Position numbers and translations under genes: made by a program. From positions 1 through 10,412 of the forward strand of contig JBGCDE010000220.1 of assembly GCA_045105115.1 (NCBI GenBank): 10,412 nucleotides of DNA. Direction: 5' to 3'. Shown here one piece after another: positions 1 through 5,793 of this stretch; the first letter of the stretch is position 1, and each line of letters begins with the position of its first letter. The notes beneath the pieces were generated by a model that was not told the DNA's origin, made no database searches, and saw only the letters and a program-made list of their open reading frames with translations. This DNA is from JAUIET01 sp045105115. Lineage in GTDB: Bacteria > Pseudomonadota > Gammaproteobacteria > Pseudomonadales > JAUIET01.

Positions 1-218
1 CATGGGGGCTTGTGTTCGGGGTCCCTCCCTCACACAGTCTCGCTGACCAATACTCCCTCTAACGCCTCAGTGCCATTGGCTAAAACTTCGGTTTACTTGC
101 GTAGGGGGTTTCGCTGAGGTTTTTTTACCCCGATGTCTTAAAATAGCACTTAGGTGCTGCACTGCTTACATGCTTTCTGGACTGTGTGAGAGAGGGACCT
201 CGAACACAAGCCCCCATG
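1..218. repeat. Inverted pair of a 39-nt repeat (arms 1-39 and 180-218)
   Basis: Positions 1-39 are the reverse complement of 180-218 with 37 of 39 positions matching; the two mismatches fall at 19 and 28. Identity stops abruptly at position 40. The left arm begins at the first base of the window, so that copy may continue outside it. The arms are 140 nt apart and could fold into a long stem as RNA or single-stranded DNA. The sequence is intergenic and contains no transposase. I infer two oppositely oriented copies of a dispersed intergenic repeat; whether it recurs elsewhere in the genome cannot be seen from here. Confidence 0.8.
65..126 (+). terminator. Terminator-like hairpin with UUCG tetraloop and T7 tract
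   Basis: CCTCAG at 65-70 pairs with CTGAGG at 114-119, and seven T follow directly at 120-126. Inside the loop, AAAC-TTCG-GTTT at 83-94 forms a small stem closed by the very stable C(UUCG)G tetraloop. The outer stem is only 6 bp and its loop is 43 nt, unusually long for a simple intrinsic terminator. It could end a transcript entering from the left of the window, or be the 3' end of a small structured RNA. No matching gene is visible inside the window. Confidence 0.35.
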
Positions 219-264
219 GATGGGTTTACGGCGTGTCCAGAAAGCATGTAAGCAGTTCAGCACC
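153..264. repeat. 112-nt palindromic element with 30-nt terminal inverted repeats
   Basis: Positions 153-182 and 235-264 are reverse complements with 29 of 30 matches (mismatch near the outer end of the right arm). The 52-nt interior contains the second copy of the 39-nt repeat (180-218, overlapping the left arm by 3 nt) and a small palindrome CCCAT-GG-ATGGG at 213-224. The shape is that of a small non-autonomous palindromic element (REP/MITE-like). No flanking target duplication is obvious and there is no credible coding capacity: a 66-codon frame at 170-370 merely reads through the palindrome. Assignment to a class is inference; the inverted repeats are seen directly. Confidence 0.75.
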
Positions 265-273
265 GGATTTCGT

Positions 274-290
274 AAAAACACTATGGTGTT
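274..290 (-). terminator. Weak candidate terminator for ypjD
   Basis: Read on the minus strand, AACAC-CATA-GTGTT forms a 5-bp hairpin and its 3' side runs into a stretch of five T. It lies about 50 nt downstream of the ypjD stop, the right place for a terminator. The stem is short and AT-rich, so termination may be weak or may depend on the larger palindrome further downstream at 153-264. The 74 nt between that palindrome and ypjD show nothing else. Confidence 0.3.
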
Positions 291-338
291 GCATGAATTT
301 CTTAACTAGGGAAATGACGACCGAGATCTGGAAAAATA

Positions 339-1142
339 CTACTTCAGTATCAATTCCAGCATCAACTTAGTGCCAAAGAAACCAATGGTTAGTAACACCA
401 GTCCCGTCAGCGTCATTTTGACAGCCGTAAGACCACGCCAGCCGAGGCGGTAGCGACCCCAGAGCAATGCAGCGAACACTAGCCAAGCCGCAATTGAAAA
501 GACCGTTTTATGCACCAAATGCTGCGCAAACAAATCATCTACGTAGATGCCGCCAAGAATCAACGCAAGGCTTAAACACACCAGGCCCGCCAGCAAAATT
601 TTGAACAGTAACCATTCCATGGTTTCAAGTGGTGGTAACGCCTCAATCACACCGTGTGTTTGTCGGTCTTTTAATTGCTGCATTTGTACGTATAGCAATA
701 AGGATTGGAGCGCGGCGGCTGTTAGTAATCCTAAAGAAACTACTGACAAAAGCACATGTGCTGCAACACCGGGCTGCATCTCTAGCCTTGGAGTGTAGTT
801 GGAGCTAAGAAACAAGGAGCATGCAATGGCAATAGCCGCAAATGGGAACAACACCAACAACAGGCTGTGAACTGGTTGCTTACTGAGAAGCGTCAACAAG
901 CCCATGAAGCTAATGGCCAGGAAGATCAGCGAAGAGACCTGGAAGAAGCTGAAATTATAACCCTGCTCAGAGACCACTTGTGGGTAGGCTGTTAGCGTAT
1001 GGAGTAGCAGCGCGATTGACACAAACACCACCGACAAGCCCCAGGGTCTGTTCGGCACAAAGCCTTTGCGCACCCTGCGGAACAGGTCGGCGCTGGAGGC
1101 GAGATAAAAAGCAATTGCAGCAAGGCCGGTGGCGTAAATCAT
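339..1142 (-). CDS. ypjD: CcsA/YpjD-family inner-membrane protein
   Basis: An integral membrane protein of 267 residues related to the cytochrome c assembly (CcsA/CcmC-like) family and closest to the YpjD branch encoded divergently from ffh in many gammaproteobacteria. About eight hydrophobic segments can be drawn, at roughly residues 2-20, 36-55, 67-86, 93-113, 126-150, 180-201, 213-230 and 241-262. Histidines 48, 129 and 211 lie in or beside these segments; in CcsA relatives such histidines bind haem, but haem handling by YpjD itself is inference. The ATG at 1142 is preferred over an in-frame TTG two codons upstream (1148) because neither has a Shine-Dalgarno and a -10-like TATACT ends only 6 nt before the ATG. 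In related genomes a CorB/CorC-type gene often follows; here repeats follow instead. Family assignment is firm, biochemical role uncertain. Confidence 0.85.
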   Translation of the reverse strand: MIYATGLAAIAFYLASSADLFRRVRKGFVPNRPWGLSVVFVSIALLLHTLTAYPQVVSEQGYNFSFFQVSSLIFLAISFMGLLTLLSKQPVHSLLLVLFPFAAIAIACSLFLSSNYTPRLEMQPGVAAHVLLSVVSLGLLTAAALQSLLLYVQMQQLKDRQTHGVIEALPPLETMEWLLFKILLAGLVCLSLALILGGIYVDDLFAQHLVHKTVFSIAAWLVFAALLWGRYRLGWRGLTAVKMTLTGLVLLTIGFFGTKLMLELILK

Positions 1143-1148
1143 AAGCAA

Positions 1149-1177
1149 AGTATACGCCGAATATCGTGTGTAGCGTT
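1149..1177 (-). promoter_or_regulatory. Candidate ypjD promoter, possibly leaderless
   Basis: On the minus strand a TATACT hexamer occupies 1154-1149. The expected start of transcription, about 7 nt further on, falls on the A of the preferred ypjD ATG at 1142. The -35 region, about 17 nt upstream (1177-1172, AACGCT), does not resemble consensus. No Shine-Dalgarno precedes the ATG, which fits a leaderless or near-leaderless message. Supported by the hexamer and its placement only. Confidence 0.3.
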
Positions 1178-1182
1178 ATACT
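1154..1182 (+). promoter_or_regulatory. Candidate ffh promoter
   Basis: A TATACT -10-like hexamer lies at 1177-1182, giving a predicted transcription start near 1189 and a leader of about 30 nt before the ffh ATG. The -35 position 17 nt upstream (1154-1159, ACGCCG) is poor. The element overlaps the candidate promoter on the opposite strand. Inferred from position and the -10 hexamer. Confidence 0.35.
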
Positions 1183-1218
1183 AGGCGCTGACCCAGTCTA
1201 AAGCGTGAATTCGCCAAT

Positions 1219-2592
1219 ATGTTTGAATCTCTAAGTGATCGACTTTCCACGTCGCTTAAAAAAGTAACCGGTCAGGCGCGCCTGACTGAAGAGAATATCC
1301 AGGACACGCTTCGCGAGGTGCGATTGGCGCTGCTGGAGGCTGATGTGGCTTTGCCGGCCGCCAAGAGCTTTGTTGATGCGGTTAAGCAGCGAGCGGTTGG
1401 TCAGGAAGTTGCGACCAGCTTAAGCCCAGGGCAGGAATTCCTGAAAATTGTTCAGGATGAGCTGGAAGCAGTAATTGGTGGTGAGAACCCCGGCTTAAAT
1501 TTGTCGGTTCAACCGCCAGCGGTCATTCTGGTGGCGGGCTTGCAGGGTGCTGGTAAAACAACCTCGGTTGCCAAGTTGGCAAAATATATCAAAGGCGAGC
1601 TGAAAAAATCCGTTTTGGTCGTGAGCGCTGACGTTTATCGCCCGGCGGCGATAAAGCAGCTGGAAACGCTGGCAGGCGAAGTGCAGGTTGAGTTTTTCCC
1701 AAGCAGCACGGATCAAAAGCCGGTCAGTATCGCCGAAGGCGCGATTGACCATGCTCGCAAGAAGCATCTCGATGTGGTGATTGTCGATACTGCCGGCCGT
1801 CTGCATGTCGACACCGACATGATGGACGAAATACAGCAGTTGCATGCCAGCATCAAGCCCGCTGAAACGCTGTTCGTGGTAGACGCCATGACCGGGCAGG
1901 ACGCGGCTAATACGGCTAAGTCATTTAATGACGCTTTGCCGTTAACCGGGGTGGTGTTAACCAAAGCGGACGCTGATACGCGCGGTGGTGCGGCCTTATC
2001 AGTGCGTACCATTACTGGCAAACCCATCAAATTCATGGGTGTTGGTGAAAAAGTGTCCGCTCTGGAGCTGTTTCACCCTGAGCGAATAGCGTCGCGCATT
2101 CTAGGTATGGGCGACATGATGTCGCTGATCGAGGAAGCAGAGCGCAAAATTGACCGCTCAAAAGCGGACAAGCTGGTTCGCAAGATCAAGAAGGGCAAGC
2201 GCTTTGATCTGGAAGATTTCCGCGATCAGTTGCAGCAAATGAATAACATGGGCGGCATTACCAGCATGCTGGATAAAATGCCGGGTATGGGCAACCTGTC
2301 GCAAATGGCGCAGCAGCAGGTGGATAACAAGGTGTTTTCGCAAATGGAGGCGATAATCAACTCCATGACCCCGGGCGAGCGGCGTAATCCAGACGCGCTG
2401 AACGGCTCACGAAAACGGCGTATCACGCAGGGCTCAGGCACTAATATCCAGGATTTGAACCGTCTGCTGAAGCAGCACAAGCAGATGCAGAAAATGATGA
2501 AGAAAATGGGCAAAAAAGGCGGTTTGCAGAACATGATGCGCGGCCTTGGCGGTGCTATGCCGCCTGGCGGGGGCGGCTTCCCCGGAAGGTGA
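1219..2592 (+). CDS. ffh: Signal recognition particle GTPase Ffh
   Basis: The protein component of the bacterial signal recognition particle. With 4.5S RNA it binds signal sequences and transmembrane helices emerging from the ribosome and hands them to the receptor FtsY at the membrane. The 457-residue product (family about 450) has the helical N domain up to about residue 95. The GTPase domain follows with G1 GLQGAGKT at 107-114, DTAGR at 190-194 and TKAD at 248-251. From about residue 300 there is a methionine-rich M domain, including the RNA-binding helix region SRKRRITQGSGTNIQDLNR and a tail of Met/Lys/Gly. All key motifs are intact. The ATG at 1219 has only a weak ribosome-binding site. 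The 4.5S RNA gene is not in this window. ffh lies 139 nt upstream of rpsP, which seems to have its own promoter. Confidence 0.98.
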   Translation: MFESLSDRLSTSLKKVTGQARLTEENIQDTLREVRLALLEADVALPAAKSFVDAVKQRAVGQEVATSLSPGQEFLKIVQDELEAVIGGENPGLNLSVQPPAVILVAGLQGAGKTTSVAKLAKYIKGELKKSVLVVSADVYRPAAIKQLETLAGEVQVEFFPSSTDQKPVSIAEGAIDHARKKHLDVVIVDTAGRLHVDTDMMDEIQQLHASIKPAETLFVVDAMTGQDAANTAKSFNDALPLTGVVLTKADADTRGGAALSVRTITGKPIKFMGVGEKVSALELFHPERIASRILGMGDMMSLIEEAERKIDRSKADKLVRKIKKGKRFDLEDFRDQLQQMNNMGGITSMLDKMPGMGNLSQMAQQQVDNKVFSQMEAIINSMTPGERRNPDALNGSRKRRITQGSGTNIQDLNRLLKQHKQMQKMMKKMGKKGGLQNMMRGLGGAMPPGGGGFPGR

Positions 2593-2601
2593 TCAAACCC
2601 C

Positions 2602-2630
2602 TTTCAAACAAAGGCAGATTACCGTACAAT
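2602..2630 (+). promoter_or_regulatory. Candidate promoter of the rpsP-rimM-trmD-rplS operon
   Basis: TACAAT at 2625-2630 matches five of six -10 consensus bases and is followed by a GC-rich stretch (ACGCCGCC), as seen at growth-rate-controlled ribosomal promoters. A partial -35 (TTTCAA, 2602-2607) lies 17 nt upstream. The predicted start is near 2637. A 7-bp inverted repeat, CAAAGGC at 2609-2615 and GCCTTTG at 2636-2642, brackets the -10 and might be an operator or coincidence. CCTTT/AAAGG (2600-2614) forms an alternative small hairpin just after ffh but has no T tract. Confidence 0.4.
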
Positions 2631-2636
2631 ACGCCG

Positions 2637-2731
2637 CCTTTGAAATCAGGGTTGTGCCGTTGTGCATGGCCGTAATGGGTGTGATTTGCACCTGAGCTGG
2701 TATTGCTGCCAGCAACCACTACGAGAAAGCA
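2637..2731 (+). promoter_or_regulatory. 5' leader of rpsP with two small hairpins
   Basis: The predicted untranslated leader is about 95 nt. GGTG (2678-2681) can pair with CACC (2689-2692), and GCTGG (2696-2700) with CCAGC (2709-2713). GAGA at 2723-2726 serves as ribosome-binding site six or so bases ahead of the rpsP ATG and is left unpaired. The stems are short; autoregulation by S16 is not established and is not claimed. Confidence 0.25.
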
Positions 2732-3010
2732 ATGGTTACAATCAGATTGTCACGCGGCGGCGCCAAAAAGCGGCCTTTTTATCACCTTACGGTGACCGAT
2801 AGCCGAAGAGCCAGAGACGGCCGCTATATTGAGCGAGTTGGATTCTTCAATCCTGTTGCACGAGGCCAGGAGCAGCGGCTTCGGGTTGACCAGGCACGCA
2901 TCGACTACTGGATGGGCCACGGTGCGCAACTATCAGATCGAGTCGCCAAGCTGGTTAAAGAAGCAGCTGCAATGCCAGCTGAAAGCGGAAGCGAAGCGGC
3001 CGCTAGCTAA
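2732..3010 (+). CDS. rpsP: Small-subunit ribosomal protein bS16
   Basis: A 92-residue 30S ribosomal protein that binds 16S rRNA early in assembly of the 5' domain. The N-terminal half carries the family signature: MVTIRLSRGGAKKRPFYHL at the start, then a DSRRARDGRYIERVGFFNP block at residues 23-41, then the YWMGHGAQLSD region. The C-terminal tail (after about residue 78) is variable and Ala/Glu-rich. The ATG at 2732 follows a GAG ribosome-binding site at good spacing. First gene of the conserved trmD operon. Another frame at 2829-3020 is a shadow. Confidence 0.98.
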   Translation: MVTIRLSRGGAKKRPFYHLTVTDSRRARDGRYIERVGFFNPVARGQEQRLRVDQARIDYWMGHGAQLSDRVAKLVKEAAAMPAESGSEAAAS

Positions 3011-3027
3011 AACACCCTAGCAGGTGA

Positions 3028-3047
3028 TTGGCGCTAACAGCGCCAGG
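3028..3047 (+). promoter_or_regulatory. Hairpin overlapping the rimM ribosome-binding site
   Basis: TGGCGCT (3029-3035) and AGCGCCA (3039-3045) form a perfect 7-bp stem with loop AAC; a further G-U pair joins 3028 to 3046. The descending strand includes the first two bases of AGG (3045-3047), the only Shine-Dalgarno-like sequence ahead of the rimM ATG at 3058. In E. coli rimM and trmD are translated far less than the flanking ribosomal protein genes because of mRNA-level control; here the hairpin offers a simple means of such damping. The structure is seen, the function inferred. Confidence 0.5.
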
Positions 3048-3057
3048 TGCGGTAGCT

Positions 3058-3636
3058 ATGGCCAGTGCAGAAGTGTTTGAAAAAACGGGCGATAAAGTGA
3101 TTATCGGCCGGTTGCACGGACCTCACGGCATCAAAGGTTGGAATAAATTACAGGCATTCACTGAGGTGCCTGACAACATTGCGGATTACAAGCAATGGTT
3201 TATCAAGCCATCCCAGGGGCGCGAGGCGCAGGGTGATTGGCAAGCAGTTGAATGGGATGAGTTGCGCTGGCAGGGCAAACGACTAGTGGTTCGTTTGCAA
3301 GGCAGCACAGACCGTAATCGCGCTGAAGAATTGGCGGGTTACGATATAGCGATCAGCATGGACGATTTACCACTGCTGGAGCAAGGCGAGTATTACTGGC
3401 ATCAACTGCAGGGATTGCAGGTCATGGCAGAGCAAGACGGCAAGCCTGTATTGCTGGGCGTGGTCAGCGATATGCTGGAAACGGGCGCAAATGATGTGCT
3501 GGTTGTTCGCGGCAAAGGCGTTGAAGGCGCGCTAGACAAGCAGGAACGCTTGATACCTTGGTTGCCAGGTGACGTGATTGAACACGTTGATCTGGAGCAA
3601 GGTTGCATACGAGCGCAGTGGGACCCCGAGTTTTAG
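3058..3636 (+). CDS. rimM: 16S rRNA processing / 30S maturation factor RimM
   Basis: RimM binds immature 30S subunits, contacts uS19 and helps maturation of the 16S 3' (head) domain. The 192-residue product shows the N-terminal RimM barrel (GRLHGPHGIKGW at residues 17-28). The PRC-type barrel follows: EYYWHQLQG from residue 111, METGANDVLVV around 140-150, RLIPWLP at 164-170 and the family's terminal WDPEF. An in-frame TTG at 3028 would add ten residues but sits inside a hairpin and directly against its only possible ribosome-binding site, so the ATG at 3058 is preferred. The gene follows rpsP by 47 nt and ends one base before trmD starts, suggesting translational coupling. Confidence 0.95.
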   Translation: MASAEVFEKTGDKVIIGRLHGPHGIKGWNKLQAFTEVPDNIADYKQWFIKPSQGREAQGDWQAVEWDELRWQGKRLVVRLQGSTDRNRAEELAGYDIAISMDDLPLLEQGEYYWHQLQGLQVMAEQDGKPVLLGVVSDMLETGANDVLVVRGKGVEGALDKQERLIPWLPGDVIEHVDLEQGCIRAQWDPEF

Positions 3637-3637
3637 C

Positions 3638-4390
3638 ATGCATTTAGGCGTGTTGAGCTTGTTCCCGGACATGTTTGCAGCGTTGACCGAATATGGTGTC
3701 AGCGGCAGAGCAGTTGAGCGCGGTTTGCTTGAGCTGACAGTGGTGAACCCAAGAGATTTCACCAAGGATAAACACCGAACGGTGGATGACAAACCCTACG
3801 GCGGCGGCCCGGGAATGGTCATGAAAGCGCAGCCACTGGCCGACAGCCTGGCGCACTTAAAAACGCAAATGCCGGCAGGCGCACCCGTTGTGTACCTGTC
3901 ACCACAAGGCCAGCGATTAACGCAGTCTGCAGTGGAGAGATTCAGTGTCATGCCAGCCGTAATAATGGTGGCAGGGCGCTATGAAGGCGTTGACGAGCGA
4001 TTCATAGAAGAGCATGTCGATGAAGAGTGGTCGATTGGCGACTTTGTGGTGTCCGGCGGAGAGTTGCCCGCCATGTTACTGATGGACGCCATGATTCGCT
4101 TGCTGCCAGGCGCACTTGGCGACGAGCAGTCAGCACAGCAGGACTCATTTTCGAATGGCCTGTTGGATTACCCTCATTACACTCGCCCGGAGCGCGTGGG
4201 TGAGAGTCAGGTTCCCGCGGTTTTAATGAGCGGTGATCATGAGAAAATTCGTCAGTGGCGAGCGGAGCAAGCGCTTCTTCGAACCTGGCAACGGCGACCA
4301 GACCTGCTTGAAAACGGGTTCGAGTTGAATGAAGAACAGAGTAAAATGCTCGCGCAAGCGCGGCAACAAACGAAGGGTGAAGACCAATGA
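3638..4390 (+). CDS. trmD: tRNA (guanine-37-N1)-methyltransferase TrmD
   Basis: TrmD methylates N1 of G37, next to the anticodon, in tRNAs for Leu, Pro and Arg using S-adenosylmethionine, which prevents +1 frameshifting. The 250-residue product is a SPOUT-class enzyme with a knotted cofactor site: YLSPQGQ at 86-92, GRYEGVDER at 113-121 and SIGDFVVSGGELPAM at 132-146. An aspartate at residue 169 (QDSF) matches the catalytic Asp169 of the E. coli/Haemophilus enzymes, which supports the start at 3638 (MHLGVLSLFPDMF). The frame remains open upstream to 3578, but that stretch overlaps rimM and has no family similarity. Start lies one base after the rimM stop; the stop overlaps the rplS start. Confidence 0.98.
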   Translation: MHLGVLSLFPDMFAALTEYGVSGRAVERGLLELTVVNPRDFTKDKHRTVDDKPYGGGPGMVMKAQPLADSLAHLKTQMPAGAPVVYLSPQGQRLTQSAVERFSVMPAVIMVAGRYEGVDERFIEEHVDEEWSIGDFVVSGGELPAMLLMDAMIRLLPGALGDEQSAQQDSFSNGLLDYPHYTRPERVGESQVPAVLMSGDHEKIRQWRAEQALLRTWQRRPDLLENGFELNEEQSKMLAQARQQTKGEDQ

Positions 4391-4746
4391 GCAAGAGCAA
4401 CAAGATCATCGCAGCGATTGAAGAAGAGCAGATGGGCAAGGACATTCCCGATTTCGCACCCGGCGATACCGTGGTTGTTCAGGTTCGTGTGAAAGAAGGT
4501 AACCGTGAGCGATTACAGGCCTATGAAGGTGTTGTTCTCGGTAAGCGAAACCGTGGTCTGAATTCTGCGTTTACAGTTCGAAAAATCTCGCACGGAGTTG
4601 GTGTGGAGCGAACGTTCCAAACCTACAGCCCACTGGTTGCAGAAATCAATGTAAAGCGTCGTGGTGATGTCCGCCAAGCCAAGCTCTACTACTTACGTGA
4701 GCTCAGCGGTAAGGCTGCACGTATTAAAGAAAAGCTCACTAAGTAA
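4387..4746 (+). CDS. rplS: Large-subunit ribosomal protein bL19
   Basis: A 119-residue 50S protein at the interface of the two ribosomal subunits. Family blocks are evident: FAPGDTVVVQVRV near residue 23, then RLQAYEGVVLGKRNRGLNSAFTVRK in the centre, and the GVERTFQTYSPLV and KLYYLRELSGKAARIKEKL stretches. It overlaps the trmD stop by 4 nt (ATGA), typical of coupled translation, and also has its own strong ribosome-binding site AAGGGTGA at 4373-4380, which fits the need for higher output than trmD. Last gene of the operon; two terminator hairpins follow. Confidence 0.98.
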   Translation: MSKSNKIIAAIEEEQMGKDIPDFAPGDTVVVQVRVKEGNRERLQAYEGVVLGKRNRGLNSAFTVRKISHGVGVERTFQTYSPLVAEINVKRRGDVRQAKLYYLRELSGKAARIKEKLTK

Positions 4747-4761
4747 CAGACTTAGTCATCT

Positions 4762-4787
4762 GCAAAGCCACAATAGGTGGCTTTTGC
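4762..4787 (+). terminator. First hairpin after rplS
   Basis: GCAAAGCCAC (4762-4771) pairs with GTGGCTTTTGC (4777-4787) around the loop AATAG, with a single T bulged on the 3' side. The stem is strong, but the T run (4782-4785) is inside the stem, so it may act alone as a weak terminator or as a stabiliser of the 3' end. Confidence 0.6.
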
Positions 4788-4795
4788 ACATTTCG

Positions 4796-4828
4796 AAAGG
4801 CAGCCCAGACCGGCTGCCTTTTGTTATT
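4796..4828 (+). terminator. Intrinsic terminator of the rpsP-rplS operon
   Basis: AAAGGCAGCC (4796-4805) and GGCTGCCTTT (4812-4821) form a perfect 10-bp stem with loop CAGACC, followed by a T-rich tail (TTTT then GTTATT). This is a convincing rho-independent terminator. It ends less than 10 nt before the xerD ATG, so it separates the ribosomal protein operon from the downstream genes. Confidence 0.85.
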
Positions 4829-4836
4829 GTGAAATC

Positions 4837-5721
4837 ATGTTTTCCATCGTTGATCACTACCTTGATGCTCTTTGGGTTGAGAAAGGCCTCAGCCAGAATA
4901 CGCTGAACGCCTACCGCACAGACTTGCAGAGCTATGTGAAATGGTTGTCGCTGTCAGCGCGTGAACCCTTGCTGATAGATGAGGCTGACCTGCTACAGTA
5001 CTTTGCCCATTTAATGGAAACCGGCCAATCAGCCCGCTCAGCGGCCAGAGTATTGTCTTGTTTACGCGGCTTTTACCGCTACCAGCTCCGCGAAGGGCAC
5101 ATCAAGGCCGATCCAACACTGACGATCGACAGTCCGAAAATCGGTAGGCCGTTGCCCAAATCATTAACCGAGGCTGATGTTGAAGCTCTATTGGCTTGCC
5201 CAGACAAAGAAAAACCCCTGGAACACCGTGATAAAGCCATGCTGGAAGTGTTGTACGCTTGTGGTTTGCGTGTCACCGAATTGGTCACACTGAGCATTAA
5301 CCAGGTCTCGTTCGCGCAAGGCGTGGTGCAGGTGACAGGCAAAGGGGGTAAAGAACGCCTGGTACCCATGGGGTTGCCGGCGCAGCAATGCCTACAGACG
5401 TATTTCGAAAAATCCAGACCAGAGCTGCTCAATGGTGACACCAGCGAATTCCTGTTTCCCGGCAGAAAAGGCAACGCGCTCACACGGCAAGCTTTCTGGC
5501 ACCGTTTAAAGCAATATGCGATTCGCGCGGGCATTGAGAAACCGCTGTCGCCACACACTTTGCGACATGCTTTTGCGACGCACTTACTCAACCATGGTGC
5601 TGACTTACGGGTGGTACAATTGTTGTTGGGGCATAGTGATCTGTCTACTACCCAGATTTACACCCATGTAGCCAAGCAGCGTTTGCAAGAATTGCACAAT
5701 GTGCATCATCCGCGGGCCTGA
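4837..5721 (+). CDS. xerD: Site-specific tyrosine recombinase XerD
   Basis: With XerC, XerD resolves chromosome dimers by recombination at dif under FtsK control at the division septum. The product is 294 residues (E. coli 298). It has the N-terminal SAM-like core-binding domain (to about residue 100) and the C-terminal catalytic domain with the full set R145, K169, H240, R243, H266 and nucleophile Y275. The C-terminal end, from SPHTLRHAFATHLLNHGAD to ELHNVHHPRA, is very close to E. coli XerD, which separates it from XerC and from integron or phage integrases. The frame is open upstream to 4777, but that would start inside the terminator hairpins; the ATG at 4837 fits the family. Ribosome-binding site is weak. 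No convincing promoter is visible in the few bases after the terminator. dsbC follows closely. Confidence 0.97.
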   Translation: MFSIVDHYLDALWVEKGLSQNTLNAYRTDLQSYVKWLSLSAREPLLIDEADLLQYFAHLMETGQSARSAARVLSCLRGFYRYQLREGHIKADPTLTIDSPKIGRPLPKSLTEADVEALLACPDKEKPLEHRDKAMLEVLYACGLRVTELVTLSINQVSFAQGVVQVTGKGGKERLVPMGLPAQQCLQTYFEKSRPELLNGDTSEFLFPGRKGNALTRQAFWHRLKQYAIRAGIEKPLSPHTLRHAFATHLLNHGADLRVVQLLLGHSDLSTTQIYTHVAKQRLQELHNVHHPRA

Positions 5722-5793
5722 TAGCGAGGCAATATGAACTATGCTGAAGGTATTTCGTCTAAACCACTGAACGTGAACACTTTGGAATCAAAC

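Noticed and set aside
1..264. Integron attC site, or the 4.5S/tmRNA gene
   Set aside because: No paired RYYYAAC/GTTRRRY core sites, no SRP-RNA GGAA-tetraloop motif and no tmRNA CCA end were found; the inverted repeats fit a dispersed palindromic element better.
170..370. 66-codon plus-strand frame in the left edge
   Set aside because: It reads straight through the palindromic repeat and into the end of ypjD, lacks a ribosome-binding site and resembles no protein family; a by-product of the repeat.
3028..3057. TTG start that would lengthen RimM by ten residues
   Set aside because: The TTG lies in a hairpin with the ribosome-binding-like bases touching it, and the extra residues are not part of the family; ATG 3058 fits better.
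4002..4445. 147-codon minus-strand frame across trmD and rplS
   Set aside because: Antisense to two clearly conserved genes, with no family similarity; a shadow of their codon usage.
5079..5591. 170-codon minus-strand frame inside xerD
   Set aside because: Antisense to the catalytic domain of xerD, no recognisable domain, Cys/Arg/Ser-rich composition typical of shadow frames.
4837..5721. Possible mobile integrase and hence genomic island
   Set aside because: The sequence is XerD itself, with its C-terminal end nearly as in E. coli, in its usual place next to dsbC; no att-like repeats or cargo genes are seen.
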